Shown: positions 55,752 to 64,000 of the stretch, in pieces
Numbering within the stretch: position 1 is the stretch's first letter
How the letters are laid out: each line of letters starts with the position of its first letter
Assembly (NCBI RefSeq): GCF_010974825.1
Contig: NZ_JAAILA010000037.1
Coordinates: forward strand, 1 to 64,000
Direction of reading: 5' to 3'
Length of the DNA stretch: 64,000 nucleotides
Source: Aeromonas rivipollensis
GTDB taxonomy: Bacteria; Pseudomonadota; Gammaproteobacteria; Enterobacterales; Aeromonadaceae
The notes under the pieces: generated by a model
What the model was told of the DNA's origin: nothing
Databases searched by the model: none
Seen by the model: the letters and a program-made list of their open reading frames with translations, nothing else
Program-made: the position numbers and the translations under genes

Positions 55752-55776
55752 GACTCATGGGTTCGCCCCATGAGTC
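55752..55776 (+). promoter_or_regulatory. Intercistronic hairpin between infC and rpmI
   Basis: Perfect 10-bp stem GACTCATGGG / CCCATGAGTC with a 5-base loop, just after infC. It has no T tract. It lies where the L20 translational operator region of rpmI-rplT sits in E. coli, so a regulatory role is possible. Confidence 0.6.
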
Positions 55777-55821
55777 GGTTCGCCTTGCGATTTTGTTGTC
55801 ACTCACAATGCGGAGTATGAA

Positions 55822-56019
55822 ATGCCGAAGATGAAAACCAACCGGGGTGCTGCAAAGCGCTTCAAGAAGACTGGCTCAGGTCGCTTCAAGTGCAAGCATA
55901 ACCACCTGCGTCACATCCTGACCAAGAAGAGCAGTAAGCGTAAGCGTAAGCTGGGGCCGAAGTTCATGGTTTCTGCTGCCGACCACAAACGTGTTGTCGC
56001 TTGTCTGCCGTACGCATAA
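55822..56019 (+). CDS. rpmI: 50S ribosomal protein L35
   Basis: A 65-residue basic protein: [36 protein letters not shown]...KLGP, the L35 signature. A GGAG site precedes the ATG. It lies between infC and rplT, as in nearly all bacteria. Confidence 0.98.
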   Translation: MPKMKTNRGAAKRFKKTGSGRFKCKHNHLRHILTKKSSKRKRKLGPKFMVSAADHKRVVACLPYA

Positions 56020-56033
56020 GGGGGATGTGAAAA

Positions 56034-56390
56034 ATGCCAAGAGTTAAACGTGGTGTGACTGCTCGCGCTCGTCACAAGAAAGTAATGAAAGCCGCCAAGG
56101 GTTACTACGGCGCCCGTTCCCGTGTCTACCGCGTAGCGGTACAAGCGGTAACCAAAGCTGGTCAGTATGCCTACCGTGACCGTCGCCAGAAGAAGCGTCA
56201 GTTCCGTCAGCTGTGGATTGCGCGTATCAACGCTGCAGCCCGTCAGAACGGTCTGTCCTACAGCCGTCTGATCGACGGTCTGAAAAAGGCTTCTATCGAG
56301 ATCGATCGCAAGATCCTGTCCGATATCGCCGTTCACGACAAGCTGGCTTTCACCGCCCTGGTTGAAAAGGCCAAAGCAGCTCTGGTTTAA
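56034..56390 (+). CDS. rplT: 50S ribosomal protein L20
   Basis: A 118-residue protein: [62 protein letters not shown]20 binds 23S rRNA early in assembly and represses its own operon in E. coli. The gene is 14 bases downstream of rpmI and is followed by a strong terminator. Confidence 0.99.
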   Translation: MPRVKRGVTARARHKKVMKAAKGYYGARSRVYRVAVQAVTKAGQYAYRDRRQKKRQFRQLWIARINAAARQNGLSYSRLIDGLKKASIEIDRKILSDIAVHDKLAFTALVEKAKAALV

Positions 56391-56411
56391 TCCGGTTCTG
56401 TTATGAAAGAT

Positions 56412-56437
56412 AAAAGGAGGCTCAGGCCTCCTTTTTT
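56412..56437 (+). terminator. Rho-independent terminator of rplT
   Basis: AAAAGGAGGC pairs with GCCTCCTTTT (loop TCAG) and ends in T6, 22 bases after the rplT stop. Confidence 0.85.
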
Positions 56438-57697
<1,260 letters not shown>

Positions 57698-57709
57698 GGG
57701 CGAGAGAAC

Positions 57710-60097
57710 ATGAAATTCAGTAAATCCTGGGTGATGGAGTGGGTCCGCACCGAGTTGAGTGACAACGCACTGGCCGAGCAGATCACCATGGCCGGCCTGG
57801 AAGTGGACGCCGTGGAAGCGGTGGCTGGCCAGTTCAACAATGTGGTGGTGGGTGAAGTGGTCGAGTGTGCCCAGCATCCGGACGCCGACAAGCTGCGGGT
57901 GACCAAGGTCAACGTGGGCGAAAGCGATCTGCTGGACATCGTCTGCGGCGCGCCGAACTGCCGCACCGGCCTGAAAGTCTGCGTGGCCAAGGTGGGGGCG
58001 ACCCTGCCGGGTGATTTCACCATCAAGAAAGCCAAGCTGCGTGGCCAGCCGTCTCACGGCATGCTCTGCTCCTTCAGCGAGCTGGGTATCGAGGTGGAAG
58101 CGGACGGCATCATAGAGCTGCCACTTGATGCCCCCATCGGCACCGACATTCGCGACTACCTCAATCTGAACGACGTCGCCATCGACGTGGATCTGACTCC
58201 GAACCGTGCCGATTGCCTGGGTATCGCAGGGCTTGCCCGCGAGATTGGCGTGCTCAACAGCGTGGACGTGGTCGAGCCGAGCTGGACCCCTGCTGTCGCT
58301 ACCATAGACGCGACCTTCCCGATCCGGGTGGAGGCGCCAGCCGATTGCCCCCGTTATCTGGGCCGTGTCATCAAAGGGCTGAACCTGCAAGCGCAGAGCC
58401 CGCTCTGGATGCAAGAGAAGCTGCGCCGTGGCGGCATTCGCTCCATCGACGCCATCGTCGACATCACCAACTTCCTGCTGCTGGAATACGGTCAGCCGAT
58501 GCACGCCTTCGATCTGGCCAAGCTGGAAGGGGAACTGGTGGTGCGCCGCGCCAAGAGCGATGAGCCCATGACCCTGCTGGACGGTACCGAGGTGAAGCTC
58601 AAAGACAACACCCTGGTGATTGCCGATACACAAGGCCCTGCCTGCATGGCCGGCATCTTCGGCGGCGATCGCACCGGTGTGTCCGAGACCACCACCGATA
58701 TCCTGCTGGAGTGCGCCTTCTTCGCGCCGCTCTCCATCACTGGCCGGGCCCGTGCCTACGGTCTGCACACCGACTCTTCCCACCGCTTCGAGCGCGGGGT
58801 CGATCCCGAGCTGCAAGCCAAGGTGATGGACAGAGCCACCCGCCTGCTGCTGGATATCTGCGGCGGTGAAGCGGGTCCGGTCATCGAAGTCAAATCCGAT
58901 GCCCATCTGCCCAAGGCTGCTCCCATCAAACTGCGCCGTGCCAAGCTCGACAAGGTGATCGGCATCAGCGTGGCCGACGCCCAGGTGCTCGAGATCCTGA
59001 CTCGCCTCGGCATGCAGGTGACTGTGGATGCCGACGGTTGGACCGCACTGGCCCCCTCCTGGCGTTTCGACATCGCCATCGAGGAAGACCTCATCGAGGA
59101 AGTGGCCCGTATCTACGGCTACAACAAGATCCCGAACCTGAAACCCGCCGCTTCTCTGGCGATGGTTGAGCAGGCAGAAGGGCAGGTGACCCTGAAGCGG
59201 GTGCGTGACCTGCTGGTCGACCGCGGTTTCCAGGAAGCGATCACCTACAGCTTCGTGGATCCCAAGGCCCAGCAGACCCTGTTCCCCCAGAGCGATGCCA
59301 TAGTGCTGCCGAACCCCATCTCGGTCGAGATGTCCGCCATGCGCGTGTCGCTCTTCCCGGGTCTGGTGCAGGCGGTGGTCTACAACCAGAACCGCCAGCA
59401 GGGCCGTGTGCGTCTGTTCGAGCAGGGCCTGCGTTTCATCAAGGACGCGAGCGCCGAGAACGGCATCCGTCAGGAGCCCATGCTGGCCGGCATCATCACC
59501 GGCAACCAGAGCGACGAGCACTGGGACGTCAAGAGCCGTGGCAGCGACTTCTTTGATTTGAAAGGGGATCTGGAAGCAGTGCTGGATCTCACCGCCGAAG
59601 GGGCTACTTTCAGCTTCGAGCGCACCGAGCACAGCGCCCTGCATCCTGGTCAGAGTGCCGCCATACTGCGCAATGGCGCCGTCATCGGCCACATTGGCGT
59701 GATCCACCCGAGCCTCGAGAAGAAGCTGGGTCTCAAGAGCCGTGCCGTGATGTTCGAGCTGGAACTGGACAAGCTGACCCCTGCCAAGGTGCCGGTTGCA
59801 GCCGAAGTTTCCCGCTTCCCGGCCAATCGCCGTGACATCGCCGTGGTGGTCGACGTTGCGGTTCTGGCCGGTGATGTCCTGGCAGTAATTAAAAAAGTTG
59901 GCGGAAATCAGTTAGTTGGAATAAACTTGTTCGACGTATACCAGGGTGCTGGTATGGCAGAGGACAAGAAGAGCCTGGCCATCAGTCTAGTGTTGCAAGA
60001 CACCCAGCGCACCCTGGAGGAGAAAGAGATTGCCGAGACCGTAGACAATGTCGTGCGGGCCCTTGGTGAAGAGTTGAATGCATCCTTGAGGGATTGA
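57710..60097 (+). CDS. pheT: Phenylalanyl-tRNA synthetase beta subunit
   Basis: Beta subunit of PheRS: tRNA-binding EMAP-like domain ([28 protein letters not shown]), B3/B4 editing domain, B5, core-like domains and a C-terminal anticodon-binding FDX-ACB domain ([16 protein letters not shown]...NLFDVYQG). 795 residues, equal to E. coli. A four-base gap separates it from ihfA, the typical pheS-pheT-ihfA operon. Confidence 0.98.
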   Translation: MKFSKSWVMEWVRTELSDNALAEQITMAGLEVDAVEAVAGQFNNVVVGEVVECAQHPDADKLRVTKVNVGESDLLDIVCGAPNCRTGLKVCVAKVGATLPGDFTIKKAKLRGQPSHGMLCSFSELGIEVEADGIIELPLDAPIGTDIRDYLNLNDVAIDVDLTPNRADCLGIAGLAREIGVLNSVDVVEPSWTPAVATIDATFPIRVEAPADCPRYLGRVIKGLNLQAQSPLWMQEKLRRGGIRSIDAIVDITNFLLLEYGQPMHAFDLAKLEGELVVRRAKSDEPMTLLDGTEVKLKDNTLVIADTQGPACMAGIFGGDRTGVSETTTDILLECAFFAPLSITGRARAYGLHTDSSHRFERGVDPELQAKVMDRATRLLLDICGGEAGPVIEVKSDAHLPKAAPIKLRRAKLDKVIGISVADAQVLEILTRLGMQVTVDADGWTALAPSWRFDIAIEEDLIEEVARIYGYNKIPNLKPAASLAMVEQAEGQVTLKRVRDLLVDRGFQEAITYSFVDPKAQQTLFPQSDAIVLPNPISVEMSAMRVSLFPGLVQAVVYNQNRQQGRVRLFEQGLRFIKDASAENGIRQEPMLAGIITGNQSDEHWDVKSRGSDFFDLKGDLEAVLDLTAEGATFSFERTEHSALHPGQSAAILRNGAVIGHIGVIHPSLEKKLGLKSRAVMFELELDKLTPAKVPVAAEVSRFPANRRDIAVVVDVAVLAGDVLAVIKKVGGNQLVGINLFDVYQGAGMAEDKKSLAISLVLQDTQRTLEEKEIAETVDNVVRALGEELNASLRD

Positions 60098-60100
60098 TCT

Positions 60101-60397
60101 ATGGCGCTTACCAAAGCCGACATTGCAGAGCACCTGTTCACCCAGCTCGGGATGAGCAAGCGTGAAGCCAAAGACATGGTGGAAGCCTTCTTTGAGGAAA
60201 TCAGACAGGCGCTCGAGCGCGGTGAACAAGTCAAGATTTCAGGCTTCGGTAACTTTGATCTTCGTGAGAAGAACCAGCGTCCCGGACGTAACCCCAAGAC
60301 GGGCGAGGATATTCCCATCAGCGCCCGTCGCGTGGTGACCTTCCGGCCTGGCCAGAAGCTCAAGGCCAGGGTAGAAAATGTTGAACCCAATGAGTAA
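60101..60397 (+). CDS. ihfA: Integration host factor subunit alpha
   Basis: DNA-bending nucleoid protein, heterodimer with Ihf[88 protein letters not shown] is diagnostic, with [10 protein letters not shown] as the beta-arm. 98 residues (E. coli 99). It is translationally close to pheT. Confidence 0.98.
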   Translation: MALTKADIAEHLFTQLGMSKREAKDMVEAFFEEIRQALERGEQVKISGFGNFDLREKNQRPGRNPKTGEDIPISARRVVTFRPGQKLKARVENVEPNE

Positions 60398-60398
60398 A

Positions 60399-60426
60399 GA
60401 AAAGCCAGGCAACCGCCTGGCTTTTG
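60399..60426 (+). terminator. Rho-independent terminator of pheST-ihfA
   Basis: AAAAGCCAGGC pairs with GCCTGGCTTTT around an AACC loop, just after the ihfA stop. Confidence 0.85.
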
Positions 60427-60433
60427 CGTTTCG

Positions 60434-63400
60434 ATGATAAAGACCCTCTTCCTGTTTGGTGCGCTGCTGGCCTTGCCGCTGCGTGCCGCCACGCTTCCCC
60501 TGTCAGCCGAGACCCAGGCCTATGCCGATACGCTCACCGGGCTGACTTTCTGCTACCCGGCCCTGCAGCGTCCGCCCTATCTGGAAGCGCAGGGGGGCCT
60601 GCTCATCGATCAGATGAAACGACTGGCCCTGCAACTGCCGGTGCCGCTGCGTTTCGAAAAACTGCCCAACTGGGCGGCGACCCTGCAGGGTTTGCAGCGC
60701 GGGCAGTGCGATCTCATCCCCCATGTGGGCCCAACCCGGGAGACCATGCCCGGCACGGCCTTGAGCCGTGCCATGCTGGAGGCGGAGTCCGCCATCCTCT
60801 ATCGGGGGGAGCTCGAGCAGGCGACCTTCCTGGTCTCGCCCATCTGGCAGGCAGAGGAGACCCTGCAGCGGCTCTATCCCCACTCGTCCCAGCTGCTCCT
60901 GACCGATGCGGAAAACTGGTACGGGGCCCTGGTGGCGGGCAGGGGCAGCGCCTACCTCGGTGACTATCTGCAACTGCGTTACCTGATGCGGGAATTCCCG
61001 GACGAGGGGCTTCGCCTGCGGCGGATGCGCAGCGACGATCTGGTGATCAGCTACCGGTTGATGATGGACGACAAGCCGCAGTTGCAGGAGCTGATAGACA
61101 CGGCGATCCGCTTCCTGCCGCCGGGCAGCCTCTATCGGGATCTGGGGCGCTATCTGCCCCAGAGCGAGCAGGACATCAACCCCTTGCACTTCACCGACAA
61201 GGAGCAGGCCTGGCTGGTCGGCAGCGCGCGCACCATCAAGCTGGTGGCGGATCCCGGCTTCATGCCCTACAGCGGCGTCAACCAGCAGGGTGAGCTCATC
61301 GGCTGGAGCGGCGATGTGCTGCGGGAGGTGAGCCGCCAGACAGGGCTGAATTTCGAACTGATCCCCGTTGCCAGCAAGGAGGAGGCGCTGGCCAGGCTGC
61401 GCAGCGGGGAGGCCGCCATGATGGCCGGTCTGCTGGAGTCGCCGGCACTGCACGAGGAGTTCGAGTTCACCCGTGCGGTGGCAACCAGTCGCTATGCCCT
61501 GGTCAGCCGCAAGGGGGGGGCTTATCACGCCCTTGCCGAGGTCAAGGGCAAGGTGGTCGTGCCCCGTATGCTCTACGACCCCAGCCTGCTGGCCCGGTTC
61601 GGGCCACACGACTGGGGGGTGACCGACAACCTGCTGCAAGGGCTGGCGGCGGTGCAGAGCGGTGAGGCCGATGCCATGCTGGCCGAGCTCTATCAACTGC
61701 AATATCCGCTGCGCAACAACCAGCTGAGCGAGCTGAGCATCACCGAGCTGCCTGAGGTGTTTGGCCTCGGCTTTGCCATCAGGCGGGATCAGCCAAGGCT
61801 CGCCGGGGTGCTGGAGCAGAGCCTGACGACAATCAACGATCGCCAGGTGAGCGAACTGGTCCAGCGTTGGCGACGCCTCGTCCTGAACCAGCAAGAGGGG
61901 GTCAGTTACGGCTTCTGGCTTGGCTCCATTTTGCTGGCACTCCTGATCAGCGCGGGGGTGATCTGGTCAATCTGGCGCTCCCGCCAGCAGCTGGCCCAGG
62001 AGGCGCGTGAGCGCCAGAAGGCGGAGCAGGCGCTGGCGCTGGAGAGCAAGTTCAGGGAGTCCCTGTTCCAGTCGCTGCCCGTGCCCGTGTTCTTGCGCAA
62101 TGACAAGGGGGAGGTGATCAAGCGCAACAAGCGTGCCAAACGGATGGAGGCACGCTACGCCACCGATCTCGTGCTGCCGTCCCCGCAGCTGCAAGGGGCT
62201 GAGGGGGAGATAGCCCTGCGGGATCAGGTCTACTCCTATGCCCAGATCCCGCTGCGCCTGGGGCCCCAGGCCCCGGCCGGGGATCTCATCGCCCTGTCAG
62301 ACATCAGCGCCCTGCGTGAGCGCACCCGCTTGCTGCGCCAGGCGGAGCGACGCTTGCGGGCCCTCACCAATACGGTGCCCGGGGTAGTGCTGCAGTTTAC
62401 CCTGCAAGGCGGCACCATCACCCGGGTGGAGTTCGTCAGCCGCGGCAGCCATGAGCTGCTGGGGCTGGCGAGCCAGCAGATCCGCCTCAATCCCAACGAG
62501 ACCCTCACCCGCATCTCGCACCAGGACAGGCGGGAGATGCGTGCCCCCATGCTGACCATGTTGCAGGCCGGGCGCCCCTTCTCCCATCTGCTGCGCTACC
62601 AGCATCCGACCAAGGGCTCGCGCTGGCTGCAGTTCTCCGGCAGGGGGCGCCGTCAGGGGGAGGGGTGGCGCGTCTTTGGAGTGGTGCAGGATGTGACCAA
62701 CCGGGTCGAGCAGGAGCACTCCCTGCAACTCTCCCACGAGCAGGCCCAGCAGGCCGTGCTCGCCAAGGGGCGCTTCCTCGCCGCCGTGAGCCACGAGATC
62801 CGCACCCCCATGAACGCCATCCTGGGGTTGCTGGAGTGGCTGGATCAGACCGAACTCTCCGCGGAGCAGACCTCGGTGCTGGCGCACGTCAGGCAGGCGG
62901 GCAACGAGTTGCTCGGGCTGCTCAACGACGTGCTCGATTTCAGCCGCAACGAGAACCGCCAGCTGCGGCTCACCCTGCAGCCGACCGATCTGGTGGAGCT
63001 GTGCGAGCATGTGGCGGCGGTGCACTGGTCCAAGGCGCGCTCCAAACACCTGCAGATGCGCCTCAACCTGGATCCGGCACTGCCTGCCCTGATGGCGCTC
63101 GATCCCCACAGGGTGCAGCAGGTGCTGCACAACCTGCTCTCCAACGCCATCAAGTTCAGCGAGCAGGGCGAGGTGGTGCTCTGGGCCCGCCGGCATGGGG
63201 ACTGGGTCTGGTGCGGGGTGGACGATCAGGGGCCCGGCATCAGTGCCGAGCTGCTGCCTCGGCTGTTCCAGCCCTTCGAGCAAGGGGAGGAGCTGGGTCA
63301 GCTCAGGGCCCAGGGTACCGGCTTGGGGCTGGCCATCTGTCGCCAGCTGATGGAGCAGATGGGAGGGGAGATCCGGGTCGAGCCGGTGGCCACTGGCGGC

Positions 63401-64000
63401 AGCCGCTTCATCTGCGCATGGCCCCTCAAAGAGACGCAGGAGAAGGCGCCCTGGCAGCCAAGGTTCAAACAGATTTCCCTGCAGCTTCCCCCCGAGGAGC
63501 TGGCGTACGTGCGGGCCTGGCTCGCCGAGTTTGGCGTGACCGAGGAGGCGACGGCGCCCGGCCTTTCCGCCACCCAGGATGAACAGGGACTGCGTGCCTG
63601 GTCCTGGCAGGGGGAGCCCTGGATCCCGGGCGCCGTGGTGAGCCTGCTGCAACCCAGGCTGGTTCAGGGGAGCGGGGAGGTCGCGGATCTGCCGGGGGCC
63701 GGCATGCGGGTCCTCCTGGTGGAAGATCACGAGGTGAACCGGGTGCTGATCAGCATGCAGCTGAGTCAGCTGGGCGCCCGGGTGCTGAGCGCCGCCAATG
63801 GCCGCCTGGCCCTCGAGATCCTGGGGCGGGAATCTGTCGATCTGGTGCTGACCGACCTGCAGATGCCGGTGATGGACGGTGCCGAGCTCTGCAAGCAGTT
63901 GCGGGCCTCGGCGCGCTGGCAGCAGTTGCCCGTCTATGTGATCACCGCCGATCTCAGCGAGCAGGCGGCCCAGCGTCTGGCCGACTGCGGCTGCCAGGGC
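60434..64000 (+). CDS. BvgS/EvgS-like hybrid sensor histidine kinase (incomplete at window end)
   Basis: The frame from ATG 60434 is open to the window end (1189 codons seen). Order: signal peptide (IKTLFLFGALLALPLRAA); two periplasmic SBP3/Venus-flytrap domains (about 25-245 and 260-480, the second with ARTIKLVADPGFMPYSGVNQQGELIGWSGDVLREV); a membrane span (about 493-515); a coiled linker; a PAS-like domain (about 635-760); HisKA with SHEIRTPMNAILG, phospho-His787; HATPase with NLLSNAIKFSEQG and GTGLGLAI; then a receiver domain starting near 1091 with phospho-Asp1141 (LTDLQMPVMDG). A further receiver or HPt domain may lie beyond the end. The layout matches unorthodox kinases such as BvgS and EvgS; no response regulator is visible here. 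Confidence 0.88.
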   Translation, partial: MIKTLFLFGALLALPLRAATLPLSAETQAYADTLTGLTFCYPALQRPPYLEAQGGLLIDQMKRLALQLPVPLRFEKLPNWAATLQGLQRGQCDLIPHVGPTRETMPGTALSRAMLEAESAILYRGELEQATFLVSPIWQAEETLQRLYPHSSQLLLTDAENWYGALVAGRGSAYLGDYLQLRYLMREFPDEGLRLRRMRSDDLVISYRLMMDDKPQLQELIDTAIRFLPPGSLYRDLGRYLPQSEQDINPLHFTDKEQAWLVGSARTIKLVADPGFMPYSGVNQQGELIGWSGDVLREVSRQTGLNFELIPVASKEEALARLRSGEAAMMAGLLESPALHEEFEFTRAVATSRYALVSRKGGAYHALAEVKGKVVVPRMLYDPSLLARFGPHDWGVTDNLLQGLAAVQSGEADAMLAELYQLQYPLRNNQLSELSITELPEVFGLGFAIRRDQPRLAGVLEQSLTTINDRQVSELVQRWRRLVLNQQEGVSYGFWLGSILLALLISAGVIWSIWRSRQQLAQEARERQKAEQALALESKFRESLFQSLPVPVFLRNDKGEVIKRNKRAKRMEARYATDLVLPSPQLQGAEGEIALRDQVYSYAQIPLRLGPQAPAGDLIALSDISALRERTRLLRQAERRLRALTNTVPGVVLQFTLQGGTITRVEFVSRGSHELLGLASQQIRLNPNETLTRISHQDRREMRAPMLTMLQAGRPFSHLLRYQHPTKGSRWLQFSGRGRRQGEGWRVFGVVQDVTNRVEQEHSLQLSHEQAQQAVLAKGRFLAAVSHEIRTPMNAILGLLEWLDQTELSAEQTSVLAHVRQAGNELLGLLNDVLDFSRNENRQLRLTLQPTDLVELCEHVAAVHWSKARSKHLQMRLNLDPALPALMALDPHRVQQVLHNLLSNAIKFSEQGEVVLWARRHGDWVWCGVDDQGPGISAELLPRLFQPFEQGEELGQLRAQGTGLGLAICRQLMEQMGGEIRVEPVATGGSRFICAWPLKETQEKAPWQPRFKQISLQLPPEELAYVRAWLAEFGVTEEATAPGLSATQDEQGLRAWSWQGEPWIPGAVVSLLQPRLVQGSGEVADLPGAGMRVLLVEDHEVNRVLISMQLSQLGARVLSAANGRLALEILGRESVDLVLTDLQMPVMDGAELCKQLRASARWQQLPVYVITADLSEQAAQRLADCGCQG

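Overview
The window looks like chromosome of a high-GC gammaproteobacterium, most likely an Aeromonas. The reasons are the elyC / cmoM-mukF-mukE-mukB block, the Cra-controlled fruBKA operon, the nrdAB-yfaE set, ubiG divergent from gyrA, and the thrS-infC-rpmI-rplT / pheST-ihfA translation cluster, all in Gammaproteobacteria-type order. A secreted GH19 chitinase and strongly GC-biased codons fit Aeromonas. The genus is inferred; no search was run. I saw no rRNA, tRNA, CRISPR array, insertion sequence or prophage.

Layout. 0-4 kb: an M17 aminopeptidase, a YjjG-type nucleotidase and a convergent M20 amidohydrolase, then a candidate 27-residue membrane peptide. 4-5 kb: a gene-poor, partly AT-rich and partly purine-rich stretch. 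5-7 kb: pfkA and tpiA, separated by two strong hairpins. 7-15.4 kb: elyC divergent from cmoM, then the MukBEF chromosome-organisation operon. 15.5-27.2 kb: an accessory region of mostly single-gene units (RlpA-like lipoprotein, cupin, GNAT, ABM monooxygenase, SixA-like phosphatase, PhzF, a JetD-like Toprim protein, PhnA/YjdM, methyltransferase, chitinase, VOC, GFA, DUF4287, SRPBCC). 27.3-32.5 kb: smrB / prmB, aroC, a solute-binding protein and an RhlE-type helicase. 32.6-39.9 kb: MAPEG protein, aromatic amino acid transporter, cra and fruBKA. 39.9-45.4 kb: DUF1289 protein, mltA, yfaE-nrdB-nrdA. 46-50.4 kb: HAD phosphatase, ubiG, gyrA. 50.6-52.9 kb: small proteins, a radical SAM protein and a Sel1 protein. 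53.2-60.4 kb: thrS, infC, rpmI, rplT, pheS, pheT, ihfA. 60.4 kb to the end: a BvgS/EvgS-like hybrid histidine kinase that runs off the window.

Regulation visible in the sequence: two identical Cra operators upstream of fruB; two perfect DnaA boxes plus NrdR-like boxes upstream of nrdA; a multi-hairpin thrS leader with a good promoter; a terminator-like hairpin in front of pheS; an ATA start codon for infC; and many hairpin terminators between convergent genes.

The least ordinary item is the solitary JetD-like Toprim protein at 20.3-21.3 kb. It is visibly lower in GC than its neighbours and lies about 5 kb downstream of mukBEF. Other points worth checking are several small genes (27, 35, 57, 67 and 70 residues) that are easy to overlook, two of which are paralogues of each other.
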